Of a stretch of 64,000 nucleotides of DNA, positions 42,675-51,968 are shown in pieces. This DNA comes from Rheinheimera maricola (GTDB lineage: Bacteria > Pseudomonadota > Gammaproteobacteria > Enterobacterales > Alteromonadaceae). The stretch is from the NCBI RefSeq assembly GCF_016918075.2, contig NZ_JAERPS020000002.1, positions 558,001-622,000 on the forward strand. Reading direction: 5' to 3'. Numbering within the stretch: the first letter of the stretch is position 1; each line of letters begins with the position of its first letter. The notes under the pieces were generated by a model, which saw only the letters and a list, made by a program, of their open reading frames with translations, was not told where the DNA came from and made no database searches. Position numbers and translations under genes: made by a program.

Positions 42675-42955
42675 TCTTGCTTAGCGCTGTGTATTTTTTG
42701 CAGTTGTTGCACAGTTAACTCTAACGCTTTGATGCGTTTATGTTGCCGGTACAAAGTATCCAACGCAGCACCTGTCAGTATAATCAGCACCCCTGTCCAG
42801 GATACCTGATAACTGTCAGCTATTCTGGCGTCGGCGTAGCTTAGATAAAACGCGTAGCCAAGCTGATAAACAAAATAGGTTAGCACCAGCGCTATTAAAA
42901 TTTTTATACCCCATGACATAAAAGGTTCGTTAGTGATTTGGCTTTGCGCTGTCAT
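42671..42955 (-). CDS. Small two-span membrane protein, tandem paralogue 1
   Basis: A 94-residue protein with two hydrophobic segments (IKILIALVLTYFVYQLGYAFYL and VLIILTGAALDTLYR) followed by a basic coiled-coil-like tail with RQHKRIKALEL. The same tail occurs in the neighbouring gene, which ends directly at this ATG, so the two are translationally coupled paralogues. The stop overlaps the MocR-like gene end by 4 bp. No family recognised; possibly a small membrane complex. Confidence 0.6.
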   Translation of the reverse strand: MTAQSQITNEPFMSWGIKILIALVLTYFVYQLGYAFYLSYADARIADSYQVSWTGVLIILTGAALDTLYRQHKRIKALELTVQQLQKIHSAKQD

Positions 42956-43231
42956 CTAATCTTCCTCTGTGGCCTTAGCTTGCAGCTCCAGCGCTTTAAT
43001 ACGCTTGTGTTGCCGGAACAACACATCAAACAGCACACCAAATAAATATATGAAGCATAGAGTTAAGACGGTGATGAAATCACTGAATGAATACTCCACC
43101 CTTGGATTAACCGAGCGAATGTAGTAACGATGAATTTCTGAGAAAACTGGTATGAATATCGCTACAACTATAAAAAATATATTCATACCTGATAAGAATG
43201 GCTCTTTATGGCTTTTTGATTGCTGCTTCAT
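42956..43231 (-). CDS. Small two-span membrane protein, tandem paralogue 2
   Basis: A 91-residue protein from ATG 43231, chosen because GAGGCG lies 5 nt upstream. Two hydrophobic segments (NIFFIVVAIFIPVF; VLTLCFIYLFGVLFDVLF) are followed by RQHKRIKALELQAKATEED. The tail RQHKRIKALEL is identical to that of the downstream protein, showing tandem duplication with divergence of the membrane part. Function unknown. Confidence 0.6.
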   Translation of the reverse strand: MKQQSKSHKEPFLSGMNIFFIVVAIFIPVFSEIHRYYIRSVNPRVEYSFSDFITVLTLCFIYLFGVLFDVLFRQHKRIKALELQAKATEED

Positions 43232-43277
43232 AGTCGCCTCTATTGAATTGTCCAACGTGAACAGAATGTTACATCAC

Positions 43278-43568
43278 CTATCGTGGTCTTAACCGCCCAG
43301 CTTGAGTGATTCTTTCGTTGGCCGGATCAATTTGAATATAGCTACCATCACTAAACCAAAAAACGGCATCATCTGCAGTGACATCTATAAAGATTTTATT
43401 GTCTGGACTGCTGTTCTCTATGTAAACTGCTTGGCCGTTATGCTTTGTCGCGATCTGCGCGTCAGATGACTCGATATACGTTGAATAGCCATCTGGCACA
43501 ACGTTCGCGCCGGCACTTAAACATATTGAAAAGCAGATTATCCCGATTAAAAATAATATTCCTTTCAT
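43278..43568 (-). CDS. Small exported protein of unknown function
   Basis: A 96-residue protein with a signal peptide (MKGILFLIGIICFSICLSAGA) and a short beta-rich mature part (NGQAVYIENSSPDNKIFI, FWFSDGSYIQIDP). Upstream sequence GGGAGAG supports the start. It lies upstream of, and in line with, the two small membrane paralogues, with 46 bp between. More A+T-rich than the metabolic genes. No family recognised. Confidence 0.6.
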   Translation of the reverse strand: MKGILFLIGIICFSICLSAGANVVPDGYSTYIESSDAQIATKHNGQAVYIENSSPDNKIFIDVTADDAVFWFSDGSYIQIDPANERITQAGRLRPR

Positions 43569-43653
43569 TTCTACACACTCTCCCTGTTAATTATCCCCAA
43601 ATAGGCTAAATACAAGGAAACTTAAAATCAATATATTTAATGCAATTTTTTTA

Positions 43654-46197
43654 CTATTTACAATTTTTCATAAATACATCTAGGGACTCAGGTTTGCCAA
43701 AATAGTAGCCTTGGAACTGCTGACAGCCCAATTGCAGCAGTTTCTGGTATTGGTCGTCGGTTTCCACCCCTTCGGCAATAACGGCCAGCTCCAGGCTTTG
43801 CCCTAACGCCAGGATGGTTTTGATAATAGCCTTGTCGTTGGGATCGGTCAGGATGTCGCGTACAAATGAGCGGTCTATTTTCAGCTGGCGTAATGGCAGG
43901 CGTTTCAAATAGCTTAATGAAGAATAGCCGGTGCCAAAATCGTCTAGTGAAAACCGCACACCCAGCGCGGTGAGTTGCTGCATTTTAGCAATAACGCTGT
44001 CGATATCCTGCAACAGCTGACTTTCGGTAATTTCCAATACCAAACATTGTGGCCTGGCACCACTGTCTTGCAGCACCTTACTCACTTCTGCAACAAAGCC
44101 GCTGGAATGCAACTGACGAGCACTAATATTCACTGCTAAATACCAATTGGCAGTTTCTGGCCAGCGTGCCCATTCAGCCAACTGGTGGCAACTTTGCTGC
44201 AATACCCAACGGCCGATCGCTTGAATTTGGCCGCTGCTTTCTGCCACCGGAATAAAATGCGCCGGGGCTATCATGCCCTCAGTCGGATGCTGCCAGCGGA
44301 TCAGTACTTCAGCGCCGACAACCCCGGCATCACGCTGCAGCTGCGGCTGAAAATGTAGCACAAACTGCTGCTGCGCTAATGCCAAGCGCAAACCGTTGAC
44401 AATATCGGCACGGCTACTAACATCTGCCTGCATTTGTTGATTAAAAAACCGCACACCATTACGGCCGCGGTCTTTGGCATCATACATAGCTAAATCAGCA
44501 CGTTGTAACAGTTCATCACTATTACAGCCATCAGAAAACATCGCCACTCCAACACTGGCTGAAATAGTATAAGGCCGCTCCTGCAATTCGAACGGTTCTG
44601 CCAATAGCTGGACAATCTTTTCGCCGATCAGGCTGGCTTTTTGGCTGGATAACTCGATGTCCGGATGCAGGTCGGTTAGTAACACCACAAATTCATCACC
44701 GCCCAGCCGCGCCAGGGTATCAACTTTACGTAAATGGGTTTGCAGCCGCTGTGCGACTTGCTGCAACAGCTGGTCGCCCATAGCATGGCCCAGGCTGTCG
44801 TTTAAATCCTTAAAATGATCCAGGTCGATAAACAGCAAGGCGCCCTGGGCACTGTCAGTTTGCCGCTGTTTAAACTCGACCGCATGTTTTAAACGTTCCA
44901 GTACCATGCGTCGGTTCGGTAAGCCGGTCAACACATCATAAAATGCCAGCTGATGAATTTCCTGCTGATGTTGTTTAAGTTCGGTAATATCGGTAGAAAT
45001 ACCGCAGAGAGCATATATGTGGCCGCGATTGTCACGCAAAGGTAGTTTCACCGACAAAAAGGTATGGGATTGCTCACCATCTAATGAGGTATTGTATTCT
45101 TCTTCTACCAACCGCTCGCCAAGCTGTAATACTTTCTGGTCATTTTGTTGTATGTTGGCGCTGGACGCAGCATCAAAAAAGGCATCATCACGTCGCCCAA
45201 CCGCTTCAGCAGGCTCGCAGCCAAATAACTGCGCCACTTTACGATTAACATACTGATAACGGCCTTTGATATCCTTGATATAAATATGCGCATCAACACT
45301 GTTTAGAATGGTGTTTAAACGATCTTCACTGACTTGCAAGTGGCGGGTTTTATCTGACACCTGGCGCTTTAACCACCAGGCGCCGGCTAGTGCCAGTAGT
45401 AACAAACTACTTAACATCGCCAGTATCAACCAAACATACTGTGGCACCTGGCGCTGTGGTGTGTTGGTACCCCAACGTTGCAGAACTTGATAGTACGGCG
45501 AGCTGGCGTTGCTTTGCCATTGTGCCAGCCGGGTTTCAATTACCGTTAGCAGGTCTTGGTTGTAACCTTTTTTTGTTGCGTAAAACAGCCGGGACGGTTG
45601 AAAAATGACATTACTCTGCGTCAAATTGTACTTATTGCGTTGGGCTTGACCAAAATAGTGGTTTGCCGCCACCACCTCAGCCTGGCCTGCCGATAGTAAT
45701 GCAAAAGCCTCGGGCATAGAGCGCACGGTGCTGAGCTGCACGGCAATACCAGACTCCGTGCTCCATCGTTGCAAATAGTGCTGCTGCACGGAGTCCTGCA
45801 GTACCAACACCGTTTTACCGGCCAGTTGCTCTATCGAGTTTAACGACACACCAGGAGCGGTATACAGCTGCGACCAGCTATACAGCGCCGGTGTTTCATG
45901 AAAGTCCAGTTGCAGGGCGCGTTGCTCGGTATATGCCACATCGGGTAATAAATCTATTTCACCGGCCTGCAATAGCTGTAAACAATAGGCCCAGTCACAT
46001 TGTACTGGTTTTAACTGCCACTGCTGGCTGCGGGCAATTTCACCCAGCAGATCACCGAGAATACCTGAAGGTTGACCGTCGGCATCAGCAGTAATTTTGG
46101 GCGCATTTTGGTATACGCCCACCACCACTTCACGCTCAGCTGCCACTAGCCGACTACAAACACACAGCAACAACAATGCTGCAACAGCTATTCTCAT
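43654..46197 (-). CDS. Sensor c-di-GMP protein: solute-binding domain, TM, PAS, GGDEF, EAL
   Basis: An 847-residue protein. Signal peptide; periplasmic SBP_bac_3-like domain (about 22-245, VVVGVYQNAPKIT, GEIDLLPDVAYTEQRA); transmembrane segment (about 253-276); PAS (about 285-400, YVNRKVAQLFGCEPAEAVGR); GGDEF (about 415-580) with RLGGDEFVVLL and an RKVD inhibitory site; EAL (about 595-840) with EVLIRWQHP, ISARQL and DDFGTGYSSLSYLK. Both catalytic domains look intact (EVL is a common EAL variant), so the net c-di-GMP effect cannot be predicted. It lies downstream of the nagZ-nagX pair and may sense an amino acid or wall fragment. Confidence 0.95.
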   Translation of the reverse strand: MRIAVAALLLLCVCSRLVAAEREVVVGVYQNAPKITADADGQPSGILGDLLGEIARSQQWQLKPVQCDWAYCLQLLQAGEIDLLPDVAYTEQRALQLDFHETPALYSWSQLYTAPGVSLNSIEQLAGKTVLVLQDSVQQHYLQRWSTESGIAVQLSTVRSMPEAFALLSAGQAEVVAANHYFGQAQRNKYNLTQSNVIFQPSRLFYATKKGYNQDLLTVIETRLAQWQSNASSPYYQVLQRWGTNTPQRQVPQYVWLILAMLSSLLLLALAGAWWLKRQVSDKTRHLQVSEDRLNTILNSVDAHIYIKDIKGRYQYVNRKVAQLFGCEPAEAVGRRDDAFFDAASSANIQQNDQKVLQLGERLVEEEYNTSLDGEQSHTFLSVKLPLRDNRGHIYALCGISTDITELKQHQQEIHQLAFYDVLTGLPNRRMVLERLKHAVEFKQRQTDSAQGALLFIDLDHFKDLNDSLGHAMGDQLLQQVAQRLQTHLRKVDTLARLGGDEFVVLLTDLHPDIELSSQKASLIGEKIVQLLAEPFELQERPYTISASVGVAMFSDGCNSDELLQRADLAMYDAKDRGRNGVRFFNQQMQADVSSRADIVNGLRLALAQQQFVLHFQPQLQRDAGVVGAEVLIRWQHPTEGMIAPAHFIPVAESSGQIQAIGRWVLQQSCHQLAEWARWPETANWYLAVNISARQLHSSGFVAEVSKVLQDSGARPQCLVLEITESQLLQDIDSVIAKMQQLTALGVRFSLDDFGTGYSSLSYLKRLPLRQLKIDRSFVRDILTDPNDKAIIKTILALGQSLELAVIAEGVETDDQYQKLLQLGCQQFQGYYFGKPESLDVFMKNCK

Positions 46198-46278
46198 TCT
46201 ATCTGTAACCTGCTATTTAGTTGGCCTTTGTCATCAGCTTACGTTAAAGCAAGAATTTTACCAGCCCACTTCTGCTCA

Positions 46279-47472
46279 CTACACCTTAAAAATATAACCG
46301 CGCTTGTAGCACCAGTGCATTAGCAAATATGACAGCAGTAAAAAACTCAGCGCAAACAGCAGCGAGCCGTTGTAATCGCCAAATAGTGGCTGATACAGCG
46401 CCCGGTACAGCCATTGCTGCAATGAGGCCTCTCCAACTGATAGCATCATCAAAGCACGGGCGGCAAAACCCGCCAACATAAAAAATAAAATGGCATTGGC
46501 ACCAAACACTACAAAGGGCGCACTCCAACGCCGCCAGCGCTTTACATCACAAAGCCAGAGACAAGCGGCCAGCGCAATAGCGCAATAGCCACTGCTAAGC
46601 AGCACAAAGCTGGGCGTCCATAAACTTTTGTTTATCGGCAAACTGAAGTGCCACAGCTCAGCCAGCCATACTGCTACTATGCCACACAAAAGTAAGCCAC
46701 GTATTTTAGCTACCAGGCTGCGCTCTGTTTGTAACCACTGCGCTATCAGCACCCCTGTTAAACAACTGGCAATCGCGGGCAAGGTAGACCAAAGCCCTTC
46801 CGGGTCAAAGGCAAATGGCGTAGCACTGCGATAATACACATGCCCGGCGCCCAGCACAGTGTGGTCCAGCCAGGCGGCAAAGCTATTGCCAAACATTAAT
46901 AAGCCGCTGAACTGGGCACCTTGCGAATCGGTATATGGCAGATACCACATGCCCACCAGGTATAGCGCACACAAGCCCAGTAACCAACCAATGCGACCGC
47001 GGGTACCGCAGTACAACACAATAATCACGCTAAAAAAGTACACTACACCAATGCGTTGTAACACGCCCAACCAGCGTAGTGTTAGCAACTTTTGTTCAAT
47101 ATAACTGTATGCCGGATCGCGAAAATTGTAATAAAACAACGCCAGTAGCAGCCCCAGCGCAAATAATTTTAAGCCGCGGATAGCGGCATGGCGGATGATG
47201 GCAAATTTACCGGTTAAACCCTGCTGTTTTAAGCTAAGTTGCAGCGACATGCCGACAATAACAATAAAAAATGGAAAGATGAGGTCGGTTAGCGTCCAGC
47301 CATGCCATTCTGCATGCCGCAACGGGCCATACACATAGCTCCAGCTACCGGGATTATTCACCAATATCATAGCGGTAATGGTTAAACCGCGCAGCGCATC
47401 TAATGCCAGCAACCGGTTAGCCGGCAGCACCGTCAAAATAGCATCGGCATAACGCCGGTACAGGCTTAACAT
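46279..47472 (-). CDS. nagX: NagX-like membrane acyltransferase (DUF5009 / HGSNAT-like)
   Basis: A 397-residue polytopic protein (about 10-11 spans) of the heparan-alpha-glucosaminide N-acetyltransferase-like family: RLLALDALRGLTITAMILVNNPGSW, HAEWHGWTLTDLIFPFFIVIVGMS, and FDPEGLWSTLPAIASCLTGVL are family blocks. In marine and other proteobacteria such genes accompany N-acetylglucosamine catabolic genes and are named nagX; the reaction is not established. Its start overlaps the nagZ stop (TGATG), so both are co-translated. Possible role: amino-sugar transport or acetylation in the wall-sugar pathway (inference). Confidence 0.85.
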   Translation of the reverse strand: MLSLYRRYADAILTVLPANRLLALDALRGLTITAMILVNNPGSWSYVYGPLRHAEWHGWTLTDLIFPFFIVIVGMSLQLSLKQQGLTGKFAIIRHAAIRGLKLFALGLLLALFYYNFRDPAYSYIEQKLLTLRWLGVLQRIGVVYFFSVIIVLYCGTRGRIGWLLGLCALYLVGMWYLPYTDSQGAQFSGLLMFGNSFAAWLDHTVLGAGHVYYRSATPFAFDPEGLWSTLPAIASCLTGVLIAQWLQTERSLVAKIRGLLLCGIVAVWLAELWHFSLPINKSLWTPSFVLLSSGYCAIALAACLWLCDVKRWRRWSAPFVVFGANAILFFMLAGFAARALMMLSVGEASLQQWLYRALYQPLFGDYNGSLLFALSFLLLSYLLMHWCYKRGYIFKV

Positions 47473-49355
47473 CAGTCGTTATAGCCAGCAACGGTAACCG
47501 GCAATACGCCGGTTAACGGGTATAGTCGCAGCAGTGCCTGCGCCAGCGCCTCATAGGTCGCATTGCCGGCAGCCATAGCACTGGCATCTTCTGCGGTGTT
47601 ATAGGCATAACTGGCCAGCACTACATCGGCATACTGGCCATAGCGGCTAATATCGTATGGCGCACGCAAGCTAAGAAAAATATGCGGCTTTTTCTGTGCG
47701 CTAATCAGCGGCAATAAGGCTTCGTATTGTTGGGTCTGGCGCTTATAGGCTGCAGCAATATTGCCAATACCGGTTAAATCGTCCATTCCGCCAATATCGG
47801 CCAGGCTTTGCATCGGCGAGATAAAACCACTGATCAGCAAATCTGCCGCCGCAATCTGCGCCGCAGCCTGGCTTAAATCGGTTTGTTGCAAACTGATAAC
47901 GGCAATATCAAACGGCTGCTGGGCATAATGTTGTAGCGCAGCAGCCAGTGCTTGTGCCTTCATCTGATCCGGCAATATCAGCAACAGCTTTTTAGCCTCG
48001 CTGAGCTTTAGCGGCCAGTCAGCCGTGCCAGGCTTTACTTGTGTTATCGCCGCTTTGGCCAGTGCCAGTTCGTGTTGACGATGCTCTGGCTTACCCAGGC
48101 TCGACTTGGCCTGCGCCACTTGTAACGCCTGGGTTGTCGCCTGCGACAATAATGGATACTGCTGTTTTAGTGTCACTATGCGCTGATAAGACTCGGCCAG
48201 TTCTGTTGCGGATAATTGGCCAGCGCTTACGGCAGTCGTTAATGCGTCAAGCAGTTGCTGTAAGGCATTAAGTTCGCCCGGGTGCTGTAGTTTCACCGGC
48301 ATTAAGGCAATGTCGGCACCGGCGGCAAAGGTTTGCACTACCGCTTCGGTGTGGGTAAAAAATTTACTGATACCCGCCATGTCCAGCGCATCGGTAACTA
48401 TTACCCCGTTATAAGCCAGTTCTTCGCGCAGCACGCCGTGTAAAATTTTACGTGATAAGGTCGCGGGCTTCAGCATGTGCTCGCCGTCTTTGGAAACAAA
48501 GGTGCTGCTGTCCAGCGCCGGATACTGAATATGCGCAGTCATGATCATACCCGGCGCCTGCTGCTGAATAATGTCGGCAAAAGGCTTTAAATCGACAGCG
48601 CGGATTTGCTCGCTACTATGCTCCACCCGCGGCAAGCCAAGATGGCTATCGACTTCGGTGTCACCATGCCCAGGAAAGTGCTTCAACGCGGCTATCATGC
48701 CGCGTTGTTGCATCGCGCCCGTCATGGCAGCGCCAAGCCGGGCCACTTGCTGGGCATCCTCACCAAAAGCGCGGACATTGATTACCGGATTGTGCGGATT
48801 GACATTCACATCTACCGTCGGTGCAAAATTAACGTTAATGCCGAGGCTCAGCAGTTCATCAGCAAGCACTTGTCCTACTGTTGTCGCAAAGCCGGTGTTA
48901 TAGGCGGCGTAAGTCGCGCCAATGGCCATATTGCCGGCAAAAGACGTAGCTAAACTGCGGGGCAAGCGCGTTACCCGCCCGCCTTCCTGATCAATGGCAA
49001 TAAACAGCGGCAATCGCAACGGGGATGCCAGTGAAGCTGCTTGTAGCTCGCGATTAAGCTGAATAATTTGTTCGATCCCCGCCAGGTTCTCGGCAAACAG
49101 GATCACGCCACCGATAGCATGCTCGCTGATCAATGCCGCCAACTGAGGCGGTAGCGATGTCATTGGCGTACGACACTGGCCGTCTACTGGCGTCTCGGCG
49201 CAGTAATAACGCAAATCCAACATCAACTTTTGCCCCAGCATCTGCTGCACCGTCGCAGCGGGTATGTTAACCGGCATAACAGCAGCCGATGTCACAACAC
49301 TGAAGACACTGCACACACTGCATACAAAGAAAGCAACACGGCGTAAACATAACAT
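47472..49355 (-). CDS. nagZ: Secreted GH3 beta-N-acetylglucosaminidase, two-domain NagZ type
   Basis: A 627-residue protein from ATG 49355 (AGGA upstream) with a signal peptide (ends VTSAA). The GH3 barrel contains FIAIDQEGGRVTRL, KHFPGHGDTEVDSHLGLP (the flexible loop with the NagZ His/Asp dyad), and VIVTDALDMAGI with the nucleophile Asp. A C-terminal 250-residue domain makes it far longer than the ~340-residue cytosolic NagZ of Gram-negatives and like the exported two-domain NagZ of Bacillus. It should release GlcNAc from GlcNAc-MurNAc muropeptides outside the cytoplasm, exposing MurNAc for NamZ. Divergent from the murein-sugar operon. Confidence 0.93.
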   Translation of the reverse strand: MLCLRRVAFFVCSVCSVFSVVTSAAVMPVNIPAATVQQMLGQKLMLDLRYYCAETPVDGQCRTPMTSLPPQLAALISEHAIGGVILFAENLAGIEQIIQLNRELQAASLASPLRLPLFIAIDQEGGRVTRLPRSLATSFAGNMAIGATYAAYNTGFATTVGQVLADELLSLGINVNFAPTVDVNVNPHNPVINVRAFGEDAQQVARLGAAMTGAMQQRGMIAALKHFPGHGDTEVDSHLGLPRVEHSSEQIRAVDLKPFADIIQQQAPGMIMTAHIQYPALDSSTFVSKDGEHMLKPATLSRKILHGVLREELAYNGVIVTDALDMAGISKFFTHTEAVVQTFAAGADIALMPVKLQHPGELNALQQLLDALTTAVSAGQLSATELAESYQRIVTLKQQYPLLSQATTQALQVAQAKSSLGKPEHRQHELALAKAAITQVKPGTADWPLKLSEAKKLLLILPDQMKAQALAAALQHYAQQPFDIAVISLQQTDLSQAAAQIAAADLLISGFISPMQSLADIGGMDDLTGIGNIAAAYKRQTQQYEALLPLISAQKKPHIFLSLRAPYDISRYGQYADVVLASYAYNTAEDASAMAAGNATYEALAQALLRLYPLTGVLPVTVAGYND

Positions 49356-49445
49356 AGGGTTCCTGAAACAGCTGATGACCACGGCGGTATCCTGTTATTT
49401 TGGCGAAAGCTGCTGGCAGTACAACAAAAATAAATTATTCATTCA

Positions 49446-49471
49446 AGTAAAATTTTAATGAATATTTTACT
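49446..49471. promoter_or_regulatory. Dyad in the nagZ / symporter divergent promoter region
   Basis: AGTAAAAT (49446-49453), 10-bp spacer, ATTTTACT (49464-49471): a perfect 8-bp inverted pair within the 171-bp gap between nagZ and the symporter gene. On the minus strand a -35-like TTGAAT overlaps its edge with TGTACT 17 bp further. A single bound regulator could control both operons. No murein-sugar regulator (MurR/NagR type) is in the window. Confidence 0.45.
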
Positions 49472-49526
49472 CATACAGTATAGCTTATGGTAAGGTTAGT
49501 TACTTTTTCCTGCGGGCGGAGCACCG

Positions 49527-51107
49527 ATGCAACTGACGCTACTGGACTGGACGGTATTTTTTGCGTATTTCGCCATTTTGGCATTGGCCGGTTGGTGGGT
49601 TAATCAACGCAAAGCCGGCAACAGCAACGATTACTTTCTGGCAGCTAACAGCATGCCGGTTTGGGTAGTGGCGATATCTGTACTGGCGACCTCACAGTCG
49701 GCTGCCACTTTTCTTGGCGGTCCAGACATGGGTTTTCGCGGTAACTTAAGTTATCTGGCAAGTAATATTGGCGCCCTAATCGCCACTGTTATCGTGATCA
49801 AGTTTTTACTACCGCGCTATTATCAGCTTAAAGTCACTACCGTATACGAGTTGCTGGAGCAGCGTTTTGGCGCCAGTGCCAAAGACCATGCCGGGAAAAT
49901 GTATTTATTTGGCCGTATTTTTGCCAGTGGCGCCCGCTTATATATGGCAGCGATTGCCGTCGCAATGTTGCTGTTTAACAATATTCAAGCCAGCAGTGTG
50001 CTGGCAGCTATTGCACTTCTAACATTGATCGGCCTGGCCTGCACCGTTGCCGGTGGTATTCGCTCTGTGATCTATACCGATGCACTGCAATGCGCTGTTT
50101 ATGTACTGGCTGCGTTACTGGTGCTGGGTTATTTGTATCACAGCCTAGGACTGGACCTGGCCACGTTAGTTCAGGCACTGCAGCAGCCGGCAGAAGGCGG
50201 ACCATCTAAACTACTGTTGTTCGACTGGCGCTTTGATGTCAGCTCAAACGGTGTGTTTAATATGTGGTCGGCATTAAGCGGCTTTATTTTGCTGAATATC
50301 GCGGCTTTTGGTCTGGATCAAGATATGACGCAGCGGGTGCTAACCTGCAAAGACAATAAAGCCGGCGCGCGCGCGTTGCTCAGCTCGATGCTGATGGTTA
50401 TCCCCACTATGTTGGTGTTTATTCTGATTGGCTTTTTGTTATATATCTTTTATCAACGCCCAGACCTATACCAGCCAGCGCAGGGCTTTGCTGACAGTTT
50501 CGCCGGCGAAAAAGTTACCGTATTTATGTACTATGTGCTTAACGAATTGCCATCCGGCCTGCGTGGTTTAGTGGTAGTGGGCGTTATTGCCGCTGCGTTA
50601 TCCACCATTACCTCGGGCTTAAATTCTATGTCGTCGGTACTGGTGGCCGATATGTATAAGCCATGGCGGTTACAGCGCAAACCTGATACTGACGCCCGAC
50701 ATTTTGTCCGCGCCGGGCAGCTGGGCATGTTGGCCACAGCGTTGGCATTGTCTTTAATGGCCATACTGTGTTTTTACTGGCAACAATACTCGGCTATGCC
50801 ACTGCTGGCTTTTGCCCTTAGTGTCATGGTGTTTTCCTACAGTGGATTGCTGGGGGTATTTTTTACCGCGCTGTTTAGCCAGCGAGGTAACCGTTATTCG
50901 GTCACGGCAGCGCTACTCAGCGGATTTTGCGTGACCCTGCTAATGCAACCTTATATTCTGCACCAACTTAGCCCGCCGTTGGCGGCACTAGACTTAGGTT
51001 TTACCTGGCAGTTGTGCATTGGTACGGTTATCGCCACCCTGGTATGTATGGCAGGCAAAACAACCACAGCTAAAGCTCAGCAAGGAGTAACAACATGTGG
51101 ATCCTGA
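49527..51107 (+). CDS. Sodium/solute symporter (SSS family), putative MurNAc transporter
   Basis: A 526-residue SSS-family symporter with about 13-14 spans. It opens DWTVFFAYFAILALAGWW and has KAGNSNDYFLAANSMPVWVV, the ATSQSAATFLGGP sodium-site region, GGIRSVIYTDALQ and ALSTITSGLNSMSSVLVADMY. Its 3' end overlaps murK by 13 bp, and murQ and namZ follow without gaps, so its substrate is very likely MurNAc or a MurNAc-containing sugar. Some bacteria use a symporter beside murK-murQ instead of the PTS transporter MurP; that arrangement is seen here. Confidence 0.88.
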   Translation: MQLTLLDWTVFFAYFAILALAGWWVNQRKAGNSNDYFLAANSMPVWVVAISVLATSQSAATFLGGPDMGFRGNLSYLASNIGALIATVIVIKFLLPRYYQLKVTTVYELLEQRFGASAKDHAGKMYLFGRIFASGARLYMAAIAVAMLLFNNIQASSVLAAIALLTLIGLACTVAGGIRSVIYTDALQCAVYVLAALLVLGYLYHSLGLDLATLVQALQQPAEGGPSKLLLFDWRFDVSSNGVFNMWSALSGFILLNIAAFGLDQDMTQRVLTCKDNKAGARALLSSMLMVIPTMLVFILIGFLLYIFYQRPDLYQPAQGFADSFAGEKVTVFMYYVLNELPSGLRGLVVVGVIAAALSTITSGLNSMSSVLVADMYKPWRLQRKPDTDARHFVRAGQLGMLATALALSLMAILCFYWQQYSAMPLLAFALSVMVFSYSGLLGVFFTALFSQRGNRYSVTAALLSGFCVTLLMQPYILHQLSPPLAALDLGFTWQLCIGTVIATLVCMAGKTTTAKAQQGVTTCGS

Positions 51108-51964
51108 CAGTCGACGGCGGCGGCAGTAAAACGCTGGCCCGGCTGACCAATAGCCGCACCGGCCAGCAATGGCAGCAACAAGCTGGTCCGGCGTCATTAA
51201 CTAATGATTTTTCGCAGGCGCTGGCAAACATTAATCTGCTTAGTCACAACTTATGTCAGCAAGCGGGTGTCAACAGCCAGCAACTGGTTGCCGTAATGGG
51301 CTTAGCCGGTGCCGGTAACCCGCAACAACAGCAGCAAGCTGTGCAGCAACTGCAACATCATTATCAACACTTGCTGCTAACCACCGATGCGCGCACGTCA
51401 TTGTATGGCGCTAATTTAGGCCAGCCGGTGCTGGTGATAGCGTTAGGCACTGGCTCAGTCGCTATGCGCTTACTGCCCGACGGCCGAGAACAGCAAGTGG
51501 GGGGCTGGGGCTTTAATATTGGCGACGAAGGCGGCGGTGCATGGCTGGGCAAACAAACGGTGCGTGAGCTACTGTGGCAAGTAGACAGCCTGGCTGGCGT
51601 GCAAAGCCCGTTACTGCAACAGGTGGCAAACCAGATTGGTCATAACGCCGCCACGTTATTGCCATGGTTGAAAACAGCCAGCCCAAACGACTTTGCCGCC
51701 CTAGCGCCCTTGGTGTTTGACTATGCCCAGCAGTGCAGCGTAGCACAAAGTCTGCAGCAACGTCACATAGCTGCCGTGCAGCAGTTGTTGCTGCACGCGC
51801 GCGAACAATTTGCCTTACCGGTGGTGCTATTAGGCGGCCTGGCCGATACCACCGCAGCACTGCTAAGCCCACAAAGCCGTGCACTGCTGCAGCCCGCCGG
51901 GGGTAGCGCGCTGGACGGCGGCTATATATTGGCACAGCAACTGATTATTTCTTCCGTAGGATAA
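51095..51964 (+). CDS. murK: N-acetylmuramate / N-acetylglucosamine kinase (BadF/BadG ATPase family, MurK-like)
   Basis: A 289-residue sugar kinase of the BadF/BadG/BcrA ASKHA family. The phosphate loop is MWILTVDGGGSKTLARL, then GLAGAGNPQQ, ALGTGSVAMRL and GGWGFNIGDEGGGAWLGKQ, the region typical of amino-sugar kinases; VVLLGGLADT is the adenosine motif. MurK phosphorylates MurNAc (and GlcNAc) at O6. The ATG has AGGAG and lies inside the symporter gene end; murQ starts 4 bp after its stop. Position next to murQ makes the MurNAc kinase role likely. Confidence 0.9.
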   Translation: MWILTVDGGGSKTLARLTNSRTGQQWQQQAGPASLTNDFSQALANINLLSHNLCQQAGVNSQQLVAVMGLAGAGNPQQQQQAVQQLQHHYQHLLLTTDARTSLYGANLGQPVLVIALGTGSVAMRLLPDGREQQVGGWGFNIGDEGGGAWLGKQTVRELLWQVDSLAGVQSPLLQQVANQIGHNAATLLPWLKTASPNDFAALAPLVFDYAQQCSVAQSLQQRHIAAVQQLLLHAREQFALPVVLLGGLADTTAALLSPQSRALLQPAGGSALDGGYILAQQLIISSVG

Positions 51965-51968
51965 CGCC

